Assembly (NCBI GenBank): GCA_041675905.1
Contig: JBAYSX010000026.1
Span: 1 to 25,048, forward strand
Length of the DNA: 25,048 nt
Source of the DNA: Sandaracinobacteroides sp041675905
GTDB taxonomy: Bacteria; Pseudomonadota; Alphaproteobacteria; Sphingomonadales; Sphingomonadaceae
Reading direction: 5' to 3'
Both the position numbers and the translations under genes were made by a program. Shown here piece by piece: positions 7,023-14,977 of this stretch. The first letter of the stretch is position 1. The number at the start of each line of letters is the position of its first letter. Under the pieces are notes generated by a model. That model had not been told where the DNA came from, did not search any database, and was given only the letters and a program-made list of their open reading frames with translations.

Positions 7023-8939
7023 ATGGGCAAGGTTATCGGTATCGACTTGGGCACCACCAACAGCTGTGTGGCCGTGATGGAGGGCTCCACGCCCAGGGTG
7101 ATCGAAAATGCGGAAGGCACGCGCACGACGCCATCGCAGGTCGCCTTTGCCAAGGACGGCGAGCGCCTCGTCGGCCAGCCCGCCAAGCGGCAGGCGGTCA
7201 CCAACCCCGAGAACACCATCTTTGCTGTAAAGCGGTTGATCGGTCGCCGTTTCGACGACCCGATGACCCAGAAGGACAAGGATCTCGTCCCCTACAAGAT
7301 CACCGCCGGGCCAAATGGCGATGCCTGGGTGCACGCCGGTGGTTCGGATTACAGCCCTTCCCAGATTTCTGCCTTTATCCTGCAAAAGATGAAGGAAACC
7401 GCTGAAGCCTATCTCGGTGAAACCGTGACGCAGGCCGTCGTCACCGTGCCGGCCTATTTTAACGATGCGCAGCGCCAGGCGACGAAAGATGCCGGACAGA
7501 TTGCCGGTCTTGATGTGCTTCGGATCATCAACGAACCGACGGCGGCAGCATTGGCCTATGGTCTCGACAAGCAGGCGGGTGCGCACACCATCGCCGTTTA
7601 TGACCTTGGCGGCGGCACGTTCGACGTGTCCATCCTGGAACTCGGCGATGGCGTCTTCGAGGTGAAATCGACCTCGGGCGACACCTTCCTTGGCGGTGAG
7701 GATTTTGACGCCAAGGTCGTCAATTTCCTGGCAGATGCGTTCAAAAAGGCCGAAGGCATTGATCTTCGCAGCGACCGCCTGGCGCTTCAGCGCCTGAAAG
7801 AAGCGGCGGAAAAGGCCAAGATCGAACTTTCCTCGTCGCAAACCACCGAAGTCAATCTTCCCTTCATCACTGCCGATGCCACGGGGCCGAAGCACCTTGT
7901 GCAGTCCATTTCACGCGCCGATCTGGAAAAGCTGGTGATCGATCTGATCGAGCGCACGCGCAAGCCCTGCGTCGATGCCTTGAACGAGGCCGGGGTGAAG
8001 GCCGCAGAGATTGATGAAGTGGTGCTGGTCGGCGGCATGAGCCGCATGCCGCGTGTGCGTCAGTTTGTGAAGGATCTGTTCGGCAAGGAACCCAACACCT
8101 CTGTGAACCCTGATGAAGTGGTCGCCATGGGCGCGGCCATTCAGGCTGGCGTGTTGCAAGGCGATGTGAAGGACGTGCTGCTGCTCGACGTGACGCCGCT
8201 GTCGCTCGGCATCGAGACGCTGGGGGGTGTCTTCACGCGCATGATTGACCGCAACACCACGATTCCGACCAAAAAGTCGCAAACCTATTCAACTGCCGAC
8301 GACAACCAGTCTGCCGTAACCATCCGGGTGTTCCAGGGCGAGCGCGAGATGGCTGCTGACAATAAACTGCTTGGCCAGTTCGATCTCGTCGGCATTCCGC
8401 CCGCCCCGCGCGGCGTGCCGCAGATCGAGGTGACATTCGACATCGACGCCAATGGTCTGGTTGCCGTGCATGCGAAGGACAAGGGCACCGGCAAGGAACA
8501 GCAGATCCGCATCCAGCCGTCGGGTGGTCTGTCGAAAGAGGACATCGACAAGATGGTGAAGGAAGCCGAGCAATTTTCGGCTGAAGACAAGAAGCGTCGT
8601 GAATCGGCAGAGGCCCGCAACCAGGCCGATGGTCTGGTCCATGCAACCGAGCGTCAGCTCGCCGAACATGGCGACAAGGTGGACGCCGGCACCAGGTCGT
8701 CGATCGAAGCTGCCATCGCCGATCTGAAATCCGTGCTGGACGGCGGCGATGCCGATGCCATCAACCAGAAATCGCAAACTCTGGCGCAAGTGGCGATGAA
8801 GCTGGGCGAAGCCGTCTATGCCGCCGAACAGGCGGCGGCTGCCGGCGGTGGCGATACCGCCCCGTCGGGCGGCGAATCGAAGCCGGATGAAGATGTGGTG
8901 GACGCCGACTTCACCGAAGTGGACGACAGCAAGAAATAA
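7023..8939 (+). CDS. dnaK: Molecular chaperone DnaK (Hsp70)
   Basis: ATP-driven chaperone that holds and refolds unfolded proteins with DnaJ and GrpE. The 638 residues carry the Hsp70 signatures IGIDLGTTNSCVAVMEG (phosphate 1), 'DLGGGTFDVSILEL' and 'VVLVGGMSRMPRV', the hydrophobic linker 'DVLLLDVTPLSLGIET', a substrate-binding beta domain and a helical lid. The C-terminus DADFTEVDD is of the usual bacterial type. An in-frame ATG 21 codons upstream exists, but the start at 7023 (MGKVIGID) has GAGGA just before it and matches the universal N-terminus. dnaJ follows 66 bases after the stop across a GC-rich hairpin. grpE is not in the window. Confidence 0.98.
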   Translation: MGKVIGIDLGTTNSCVAVMEGSTPRVIENAEGTRTTPSQVAFAKDGERLVGQPAKRQAVTNPENTIFAVKRLIGRRFDDPMTQKDKDLVPYKITAGPNGDAWVHAGGSDYSPSQISAFILQKMKETAEAYLGETVTQAVVTVPAYFNDAQRQATKDAGQIAGLDVLRIINEPTAAALAYGLDKQAGAHTIAVYDLGGGTFDVSILELGDGVFEVKSTSGDTFLGGEDFDAKVVNFLADAFKKAEGIDLRSDRLALQRLKEAAEKAKIELSSSQTTEVNLPFITADATGPKHLVQSISRADLEKLVIDLIERTRKPCVDALNEAGVKAAEIDEVVLVGGMSRMPRVRQFVKDLFGKEPNTSVNPDEVVAMGAAIQAGVLQGDVKDVLLLDVTPLSLGIETLGGVFTRMIDRNTTIPTKKSQTYSTADDNQSAVTIRVFQGEREMAADNKLLGQFDLVGIPPAPRGVPQIEVTFDIDANGLVAVHAKDKGTGKEQQIRIQPSGGLSKEDIDKMVKEAEQFSAEDKKRRESAEARNQADGLVHATERQLAEHGDKVDAGTRSSIEAAIADLKSVLDGGDADAINQKSQTLAQVAMKLGEAVYAAEQAAAAGGGDTAPSGGESKPDEDVVDADFTEVDDSKK

Positions 8940-8947
8940 GTTCGAAG

Positions 8948-8973
8948 CCCCCGGTGGACAGTTCCACCGGGGG
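8948..8973 (+). terminator. GC-rich hairpin between dnaK and dnaJ
   Basis: An 11-bp perfect stem (8948-8958 with 8963-8973) on a CAGT loop starts 9 bases after the dnaK stop. It is followed by TTCCCG, not a T run, so full termination is doubtful. It more likely attenuates transcription or protects the dnaK 3' end, giving less dnaJ than dnaK message. Confidence 0.5.
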
Positions 8974-9005
8974 TTCCCGATTGAGGTGGAGTGGCTGTCA
9001 TCACC

Positions 9006-10148
9006 ATGCACGGCGAAATTGATTATTATGAGTTGCTGGATGTCGAACGGGATTGCGACGAAGGCACGCTGAAGAGCGCCTATCGCAAGCTGGCCATGCG
9101 CTGGCACCCGGATCGTAACCCCGGCGACAAGGATGCCGAGGCGCGCTTCAAGGCCATCGGCGAGGCCTATGAAGTCCTGAAAGACCCGCAAAAGCGCGCC
9201 GCATATGACCGGTTCGGCCATGCGGCCTTTCGCAACGGCGGCGGCGGTGGGCCGGGTGGCGGATTCGGCAACGCCGGGCCGTTTTCCGATATTTTTTCCG
9301 ATATTTTCGACCAGTTCATGGGCGGCGGCACAGCCCGCGGTCGCCGCGGGCCGCAACGCGGCGCCGATGTGCGCTATGATCTGGAAGTGACGTTCGAGGA
9401 AGCGTTCGAGGGCAGCGAGGCGGAAATCGCCCTCGATGTCGCGGTTGGTTGCGACCATTGCGTTGGTACCGGGAGCAAGCCGGGGGCGCGCATGCAAACC
9501 TGCCACACCTGTAACGGCCATGGCCAGGTGCGCATGCAGAACGGCATGTTCATCGTCGAGCGCACCTGCCCGACCTGCCATGGCGCCGGCCAGACCATTT
9601 CCGACCCGTGCGAGCATTGCCACGGTGAAGGCCGGGTGGAACGGCGCAAGACCCTGCAGGTGAAGATCCCCCGGGGGGTGGATGACGGCACCCGTATCCG
9701 CCTTTCCGGCGAAGGCGAGGCCGGGCCGCGCGGCGGACAACCGGGCGACCTGTATATTTTCGTTCACATGAAGCCGCACGATATCTGGAAGCGCGACGGC
9801 ACCACGCTTTATGCCGCCGTGCCCCTGTCATTCGTGACGGCAGCGCTCGGTGGTGAAATCTGCATCCCCGGCCTCGACAAGGAACCGGTGGAAGTGCGCG
9901 TACCGGCTGGCACCCAGACGGGCCGGCAATTCCGCGTGCGCGGGCGCGGCATGCCGTCGCTGAACGGCCATGGCGCGGGCGACCTGGTGGTGCAGGTCGA
10001 TCTCGAAACCCCGACCCGGCTGACCGCCCGGCAAAAGGAATTGCTGGAAGAGTTCCGCGAAACCGAAGATGGCGACGAATCGAATTGCCCGAAATCGAAA
10101 GGGTTTTGGGATCGGTTGAAACATGCCTGGGAAGATTTGACCGACTAG
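9006..10148 (+). CDS. dnaJ: Molecular chaperone DnaJ (Hsp40)
   Basis: Co-chaperone that delivers substrates to DnaK and stimulates its ATPase. Class I architecture: J domain (about 5-70, HPD at residues 34-36 in MRWHPDRNP), a Gly/Phe-rich linker (about 80-105), four complete CxxCxGxG zinc repeats (CDHCVGTG, CHTCNGHG, CPTCHGAG, CEHCHGEG), then the C-terminal substrate domains. The ATG at 9006 gives 380 residues starting MHGEIDYYELL, the family-like N-terminus. A GTG at 8991 is also possible because GAGG lies 4 bases ahead of it, whereas the same GAGG is 19 bases from the ATG. The start is therefore uncertain by five codons. Confidence 0.96.
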   Translation: MHGEIDYYELLDVERDCDEGTLKSAYRKLAMRWHPDRNPGDKDAEARFKAIGEAYEVLKDPQKRAAYDRFGHAAFRNGGGGGPGGGFGNAGPFSDIFSDIFDQFMGGGTARGRRGPQRGADVRYDLEVTFEEAFEGSEAEIALDVAVGCDHCVGTGSKPGARMQTCHTCNGHGQVRMQNGMFIVERTCPTCHGAGQTISDPCEHCHGEGRVERRKTLQVKIPRGVDDGTRIRLSGEGEAGPRGGQPGDLYIFVHMKPHDIWKRDGTTLYAAVPLSFVTAALGGEICIPGLDKEPVEVRVPAGTQTGRQFRVRGRGMPSLNGHGAGDLVVQVDLETPTRLTARQKELLEEFRETEDGDESNCPKSKGFWDRLKHAWEDLTD

Positions 10149-10170
10149 GGAATTTGCCGCAGGCAAAACC

Positions 10171-10887
10171 ATGTCGACCACCCCCTGGACCGCCCGAATC
10201 ATCACCCTCTACCCGGAAATGTTCCCCGGTCCCTTGGGCATTTCTTTGGCCGGGCGGGCGTTAAGCACGGACATCTGGCGTCTGGAGACCCTGCAACTGC
10301 GGGATTTCGCGACCGACCGGCATCGTTCGGTGGATGATACACCGGCGGGGGGCGGGCCAGGGATGGTGCTGCGTGTGGATGTGCTGGCGCGAGCGGTGGA
10401 TGCGGTGCGGGCTGCCAATCCGGCAGCTCCGGTGCTGGCGTTGACGCCGCGCGGACCGCGGCTGACGCAACAACGCGTACGCGAACTGGCGGCGGGGCCG
10501 GGTGTGGCCTTGTTGTGCGGGCGCTTCGAGGGGTTCGACGAGCGGATCTTTGCCGGGCGCGCTGTTGAGCCGGTAGCGATTGGCGATTTTATCCTGTCGG
10601 GCGGCGAACTGGGGGCGATGATGCTGGTTGACGCTTGTGTTCGGCTGCTTCCCGGCGTAATGGGGGCCGCTTCGAGCGGAGACGAGGAAAGCTTTGAAAC
10701 AGGCCTCCTCGAACATCCGCACTATACCCGGCCAGCCCGCTGGGAAGGGCATGATATTCCGGACGTGCTGCGTTCGGGGGATCATGCGGCCATTGCTGCC
10801 TGGCGGCGCGAGCGCGCCATGGCGGACACACGGCTATGGCGGCCCGATCTGTGGAAACTCCACGGTGCGTCGCCCTCTGGCACCTGA
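10171..10887 (+). CDS. trmD: tRNA (guanine37-N1)-methyltransferase
   Basis: SPOUT-family enzyme that methylates G37 next to the anticodon of several tRNAs, preventing +1 frameshifts. The 238-residue product has ITLYPEMFPGPLG near the start, 'GGGPGMVLR' and the trefoil-knot SAM-binding run 'CGRFEGFDERI...GDFILSGGELGAMMLVDA'. The C-terminal domain contains 'HPHYTRPARWEG', as in other TrmD proteins. rplS follows 31 bases downstream, the usual trmD-rplS pair. Unusually, dnaJ lies directly upstream rather than rpsP-rimM. No Shine-Dalgarno lies at normal spacing; an AGGGAA is separated from the ATG by a small hairpin (10153-10167). Confidence 0.96.
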   Translation: MSTTPWTARIITLYPEMFPGPLGISLAGRALSTDIWRLETLQLRDFATDRHRSVDDTPAGGGPGMVLRVDVLARAVDAVRAANPAAPVLALTPRGPRLTQQRVRELAAGPGVALLCGRFEGFDERIFAGRAVEPVAIGDFILSGGELGAMMLVDACVRLLPGVMGAASSGDEESFETGLLEHPHYTRPARWEGHDIPDVLRSGDHAAIAAWRRERAMADTRLWRPDLWKLHGASPSGT

Positions 10888-10918
10888 ATTGCTCCCGTTG
10901 AGAGCGAAGGAGAGAAGA

Positions 10919-11302
10919 ATGAATTTGTTGCAAACGATCGAGGCCGAACAGGTCGCGAAACTGAAGGAAGCCCGCCCCATTCCCGAATTCCGGGCCGGCG
11001 ACACGCTGCGCGTCGGTGTGCGGGTGAAGGAAGGCGAGCGCGTCCGCGTGCAGCTTTACGAAGGCGTGTGCATCGCCCGCTCCAACCGGGGCATCAACTC
11101 CAACTTCACTGTGCGCAAGATCAGCTTCGGCGAAGGCGTCGAGCGGGTGTTTCCGCTCTATTCGCCGTCGCTCGATTCGATCGAGGTCGTGCGCCGTGGG
11201 ATCGTGCGTCGCGCCAAGCTTTACTATCTGCGTGGCCGTTCCGGTAAATCGGCGCGGATCGCCGAGCGCCGCGACCGCCGCCCGGAAAAAGCACAGGCCT
11301 GA
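10919..11302 (+). CDS. rplS: 50S ribosomal protein L19
   Basis: Large-subunit protein at the 30S-50S interface. The 127 residues include the family block FRAGDTLRVGVRVKEG, 'YEGVCIARSNRGINSNFTVRKISFGEGVERVFPLYSP' and the basic end 'RRAKLYYLRGRSGKSARI'. The ATG at 10919 is fixed by a strong AAGGAG about 8 bases upstream; longer in-frame extensions run back into trmD in another frame and are not real. It is co-transcribed with trmD. The TGA stop at 11300-11302 is immediately followed by the presumed ybgC reading frame. Confidence 0.97.
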   Translation: MNLLQTIEAEQVAKLKEARPIPEFRAGDTLRVGVRVKEGERVRVQLYEGVCIARSNRGINSNFTVRKISFGEGVERVFPLYSPSLDSIEVVRRGIVRRAKLYYLRGRSGKSARIAERRDRRPEKAQA

Positions 11303-11304
11303 TC

Positions 11305-11769
11305 ATAACGCCTGCTCCCGCATCGGGAATCCTTGAAGGTAGCGCGCACCTCTTTCCGGTGCGCGTCTATTTCGAGGATACCGATATGGGCGGCATCGTT
11401 TACCACGCCAATTATCTGCGCTTCATGGAACGGGCGCGGTCCGACCTGCTGCGCCTGATCGGCATCGACCAGCGCGCGGCGTTTGAAAATGGCACCGGCG
11501 TTTATATCGTCGCCGGCGTGGATATCCGCTATCGCGCGTCTGCCCGGCTGGACGATGATCTGCTGATCGAAACGCGTCCGTTGTCCATCCGTGCGGCCAG
11601 CGTCACCCTGCAACAAACCATCCGCCACGGTAATAGACTGATTGTTGAAGCCGAAGTGCGCGTCGGCTTCACGATGCTGGATGGCCGACCGCAGCGCCAG
11701 CCGCGCGACTGGGTATCGCGGTTTTCAGCTTTACAGGACAAAGCGCTTCTGGCGGGCAGGGGCTTGTAG
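11305..11769 (+). CDS. ybgC: YbgC-type hotdog acyl-CoA thioesterase (tol-pal associated)
   Basis: Small hotdog-fold thioesterase commonly found at the head of tol-pal clusters. The core VRVYFEDTDMGGIVYHANYL, with the catalytic Asp in EDTD, followed by FMERARSDLL, is diagnostic. The first canonical start is GTG at 11359, which would begin inside the conserved VRVYFEDTD strand. In-frame sequence upstream encodes a plausible N-terminus (TPAPASGILEGSAHLFP) that resembles the short leader of other YbgC proteins, up to an ATA at 11305 two bases past the rplS stop. No ATG, GTG or TTG exists in that stretch. I therefore give the ATA as the likely start, perhaps translated by coupling to rplS; GTG 11359 is the alternative. 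It is normally followed by tolQ; here a phospholipase gene intervenes. Confidence 0.88.
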   Translation: MTPAPASGILEGSAHLFPVRVYFEDTDMGGIVYHANYLRFMERARSDLLRLIGIDQRAAFENGTGVYIVAGVDIRYRASARLDDDLLIETRPLSIRAASVTLQQTIRHGNRLIVEAEVRVGFTMLDGRPQRQPRDWVSRFSALQDKALLAGRGL

Positions 11770-11934
11770 TCTGTGCCCCCATCATGTTGAGGTGCAGTAC
11801 GGAGGCCGTGTTCACGGACTTTCGACCCGTGTCGCCGACTTCTCGGCCGCCAGCCGGAACCACAGCCACCGGGACTTTCCATCCATTCAGAGGCTGCCCA
11901 GGTATCTACCTTGGCAGGACCGCTGAAGCCTGCG

Positions 11935-13608
11935 ATGCCATGTGACATGACATCGGATGGACCCCTGCTCGAACCGGGCCACAACTGCTGGCGAATCGAA
12001 GTCGCAAACCGGGCGACCGTGATCGTCGACGCTGACGACTATTTCACCGCCGCGCGTGCGGCGATGGTCCAGGCCAAAAAGCAGATTTTGCTCGTCGGCT
12101 GGGATTTTGATCCACGCATCCGCTTCGCCGGGAACGCTGATGACGGCGGCCCTGACGAGGTTGGCGCCTTCATGACCTGGCTGGTCGAGCGCACGCCTGG
12201 CCTGCAGATCCACATTCTTCGGTGGGATGCCGGGGCGCTCAAGACGTTGTTTCAGGCGAAGGCGCTCGCCCGACTCACGGAGTGGATCATCAATCCGCAA
12301 ATCCACCTGCGGCTTGACCCCCATCACCCGCCAGCGGGATCGCATCATCAGAAAGTGGTCGTGATCGACGACGGCCTGGCCTTCTGCGGCGGAATCGACA
12401 TGACCGTCGATCGCTGGGACACCCGGGAGCACAGAGACGACGAACCGCGCCGGGCGGAACCCGACGGCACCCCCTATGGACCATGGCACGACGCGACGAC
12501 GATGCTGGAAGGTCCGGTCGCCGTAGCGTTGGGCGAGATGTGCCGCGCCCGCTGGGAGGTGGCCGGCGGCGAACGGCTCGATCCGGTGGCGGGAGGTGGA
12601 GACTGCTGGCCCGGCCACGTAAAGCCCGATTTCACCGACATCGAGGTCGGCATCGCGCTCACAGTACCCGAAATGGCGGACCAGCAGCCACGGTACGAGA
12701 TCGAGACACTCTATGTCGACCTGATCCGGCGCGCAAAGCGGTGGGTGTATGCCGAAAGCCAGTATTTTGCCTCGCGCCGGGTGGCTGAAGCGATGGCCGA
12801 CCGACTGGCCAGGCCCGATTGCCCCGAATTTGTCATCATCCTTCCGACCAGCTCGGAAGGCTGGCTCGAACCAGTGGCGATGGACTCGGCGCGCGCCCGG
12901 CTGGTCGAGGCGCTGCACGAACGCGATCCACACGGTCGCCTGCGGCTTTACCATCCTTTTACCGCCGGCGGCGAGCCGATCTATGTCCACGCCAAGGTGA
13001 CGGTGATCGACGACGAAATACTGCGCGTCGGTTCGTCGAACTTCAACAACCGTTCGTTGCGGCTCGACACGGAATGCGACGTGGTGATCGACGCCGCCAG
13101 CGCCGCCAATACCGATGAGCGGTCAACCATCGCCGGTCTTCGCAACGCGTTGCTCGCCGAACATCTCGGCACCGATTGCGAGACGATCGAAACGCTGCTG
13201 GCCGAAACCGGATCGATTATCGCGACGGTCGAGCGACTGCGTGGATCCGGTCGATCGTTGCGCCCCTACGAAGTGCCCGACCTCGACGGCGTCCGTGCGT
13301 GGCTGGCCGACAACAAGATCCTCGATCCTGAGGGCCCGGGCGAAATGTTCGAGCCACTGTCGCGACGCACATCCCTGCTCAGCCGGTTGCGCCCGCACCT
13401 GCGACAAGACAACGGCAATTTCACGCCGGTCGCGACTGCGGTTTTACTGACAGGCGTAGTCGCAGTATTGGCGTTTGCTGGCATACGGTTCTTGCGAGGT
13501 TCGCAGGGTCGTCGCCAGCTCGCCGGGGCTCGCTCAAAAAAGTCAATATCGACCAGTAGTAGATGCTCAAGCCGTGTTTCGGCCTCCCGCAACCGGCTCA
13601 TTAGTTGA
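11935..13608 (+). CDS. Phospholipase D / cardiolipin synthase-like protein with C-terminal membrane helix
   Basis: Member of the PLD superfamily with two HKD motifs: HHQKVVVIDD (about 12343-12372) and HAKVTVIDDEILRVGSSN (from about 12988). The pair forms one phosphodiesterase or transphosphatidylation site, so the substrate is probably a phospholipid. The N-terminal domain has the 'QILLVGWDFDPRIRF' strand. After the second HKD the protein runs through a variable region to one hydrophobic helix (TPVATAVLLTGVVAVLAF, about 13426-13480), then a polar Ser/Arg-rich tail of about 35 residues. That tail is odd and follows near an A6 run, so a frameshift or a recombination junction is possible. Starts at TTG 11911, ATG 11935 and ATG 11947 are all open; I used 11935 for a weak GAAG. 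It splits ybgC from tolQ. Third-position C seems commoner than in the neighbours, by eye only. Confidence 0.85.
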   Translation: MPCDMTSDGPLLEPGHNCWRIEVANRATVIVDADDYFTAARAAMVQAKKQILLVGWDFDPRIRFAGNADDGGPDEVGAFMTWLVERTPGLQIHILRWDAGALKTLFQAKALARLTEWIINPQIHLRLDPHHPPAGSHHQKVVVIDDGLAFCGGIDMTVDRWDTREHRDDEPRRAEPDGTPYGPWHDATTMLEGPVAVALGEMCRARWEVAGGERLDPVAGGGDCWPGHVKPDFTDIEVGIALTVPEMADQQPRYEIETLYVDLIRRAKRWVYAESQYFASRRVAEAMADRLARPDCPEFVIILPTSSEGWLEPVAMDSARARLVEALHERDPHGRLRLYHPFTAGGEPIYVHAKVTVIDDEILRVGSSNFNNRSLRLDTECDVVIDAASAANTDERSTIAGLRNALLAEHLGTDCETIETLLAETGSIIATVERLRGSGRSLRPYEVPDLDGVRAWLADNKILDPEGPGEMFEPLSRRTSLLSRLRPHLRQDNGNFTPVATAVLLTGVVAVLAFAGIRFLRGSQGRRQLAGARSKKSISTSSRCSSRVSASRNRLIS

Positions 13609-13853
13609 TATGTGCGATCCATCGGGATGCTGGCGTGCGGCTACTGAACCTGACCCGCATGGCAGCAGGGCGTTCCCAGGAACACGTTCGAGGCTGCAAG
13701 CCCCTGCCCGCCGGAGGCAAACCACCACCCGCCTCACCGCTACCGAAAATCCGTATCTGCCGTCTTGAGGCCGGGCCATTCACTCTCCATAAAGCCCCGG
13801 CCTTTCATCCCCGGTCGGCTCGGGAACATGCGGAGTGATTTGTGGAAGGAGTG
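13609..13853. other. Intergenic region between the phospholipase gene and tolQ
   Basis: No gene is supported in these 245 bases. They hold GC-rich imperfect inverted repeats (for example 13768-13775 with 13796-13803, 20-base loop) and a promoter-like pair near the tolQ end. Small reading frames on both strands have no recognisable composition or motif. Confidence 0.5.
13765..13793 (+). promoter_or_regulatory. Possible promoter for the tol-pal operon
   Basis: TTGAGG (13765-13770) and CATAAA (13788-13793) are 17 bases apart, about 60 bases before the tolQ start. Four of six positions match in each hexamer. A local promoter would be needed if the phospholipase gene uncouples tolQ from the trmD-rplS-ybgC transcript. 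Confidence 0.35.
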
Positions 13854-14531
13854 ATGGTCGAGGCGGCCGATATGATGTCGCCATGGAATCTGTTCCTGCA
13901 GGCGGACATTGTCGTGAAGGCGGTGATCATTTTGCTGCTGGCGGCGAGCATCTGGTCGTGGGCGATTATTATCGAACGTTCGCGGCGACTTAAGGCTATC
14001 GGGCGCGCGACGGCGGCATTTGAGGATCGGTTCTGGAAGGCGACCAGCGTGACCGATCTGAAGGCGACGAAAGGCATGCATCCGGCGGCGGATCTGTTCG
14101 CGGCGGGGATGGAGGAATGGCGGGCGTCAGTGGATAACCGTCGTCCGGTAGATCGCGAAGGCGTGCGCAGCCGTCTGGCCACCGTGATGGCGGCATCGAT
14201 TGATCGCTCGATTTCGGATTTGTCGGATCGTTTGTCGGTGCTGGCCACCATTGGCTCGGTGTCACCGTTTGTCGGGCTGTTCGGCACGGTGTGGGGCATT
14301 ATGCGCGCCTTTACGGCGATTGGCGCGACGCAGAACACCAGCCTTGCGGTGGTGGCTCCCGGTATTGCCGAGGCGCTGTTTGCGACCGCCATCGGGCTGT
14401 TCGCGGCGATTCCGGCGGTGATCGGCTATAACCGGTTGCTGCATGGCGTCACGCGTCTGGAAGACCGGCTTACAGCCTTTTCGGCGTCTTTTCACGCGAT
14501 GATGTCGCGGGAACTGGACGGGCAGCGCTGA
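13854..14531 (+). CDS. tolQ: Tol-Pal system inner-membrane protein TolQ
   Basis: MotA/TolQ/ExbB-family subunit that with TolR uses the proton gradient to energise TolA. The 225 residues have a first helix (about 20-40, VVKAVIILLLAASIWSWAIII), a cytoplasmic loop, and two more helices in the conserved C-terminal region 'LATIGSVSPFVGLFGTVWGIMRAF' and 'GIAEALFATAIGLFAAIPAVIGYN'. These signatures are shared with ExbB, but the tolR-tolA-tolB-pal context settles the identity. ATG 13854 is preferred, with AAGGAG upstream though only two bases away; a GTG at 13842 and ATGs at 13872 and 13875 are alternatives. The stop overlaps the tolR start by one base. Confidence 0.95.
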   Translation: MVEAADMMSPWNLFLQADIVVKAVIILLLAASIWSWAIIIERSRRLKAIGRATAAFEDRFWKATSVTDLKATKGMHPAADLFAAGMEEWRASVDNRRPVDREGVRSRLATVMAASIDRSISDLSDRLSVLATIGSVSPFVGLFGTVWGIMRAFTAIGATQNTSLAVVAPGIAEALFATAIGLFAAIPAVIGYNRLLHGVTRLEDRLTAFSASFHAMMSRELDGQR

Positions 14532-14977
14532 TGGCGATGGGTCTGCATGGTTCGGGCCGGAGACGGCGGCGCACCGCGCCAATGTCCGAAATCAATGTGA
14601 CCCCGATGGTCGATGTGATGCTGGTGCTGCTGATCATTTTCATGGTGGCGGCCCCGTTGCTGGTAACCGGCGTTGCAGTCGATTTGCCGAAAACCTCCGC
14701 GAAAGGACTGCCGGCAGACGACAAGCCGATTTCCGTGACCATCGATTCAACCGGTAATCGCCATATCGGCGACGAGCAATTTGCCGACGACCAGGCGTTC
14801 GCTGCCCGTCTGCAGGCGCTGCATGAAGCGCGTGGGGGCGATGCCCGCGTGCTGATCCGCGCCGATGCAGCCATACCTTATGGTCGGGTGGCGGCGCTGC
14901 TCGGTGATGTGACCGGGGCGGGTTTCAATCGCGTGGCGCTGGTGAACCAGCCGCGGCGCGAGGAATCGCAAGGATGA
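14531..14977 (+). CDS. tolR: Tol-Pal system protein TolR
   Basis: ExbD/TolR-family partner of TolQ. In 148 residues: a basic N-terminus, the family box MSEINVTPMVDVMLVLLIIFMV with the membrane helix (about 27-45) and its proton-path Asp (D28 in MVDV), then a periplasmic domain ending ALLGDVTGAGFNRVALV. Translation is coupled on both sides: the ATG overlaps the tolQ stop, and the stop overlaps the tolA start as ATGA. Confidence 0.95.
   Translation: MAMGLHGSGRRRRRTAPMSEINVTPMVDVMLVLLIIFMVAAPLLVTGVAVDLPKTSAKGLPADDKPISVTIDSTGNRHIGDEQFADDQAFAARLQALHEARGGDARVLIRADAAIPYGRVAALLGDVTGAGFNRVALVNQPRREESQG

Noticed and set aside
8289..9779. 496-codon open frame on the minus strand across dnaK-dnaJ
   Set aside because: Antisense to dnaK and dnaJ with full conserved motifs on the plus strand; no recognisable domain in the minus translation.
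11887..12990. 367-codon minus-strand frame opposite the phospholipase gene
   Set aside because: The plus strand carries both HKD motifs; the antisense frame looks like a composition shadow.
13609..13853. Possible signal recognition particle RNA (4.5S) in the ybgC-tolQ region
   Set aside because: A stretch near 13640-13670 ending in GGCAGCAGGG faintly recalls the SRP RNA, but the invariant GGAAG tetraloop motif and the closing stem are absent.
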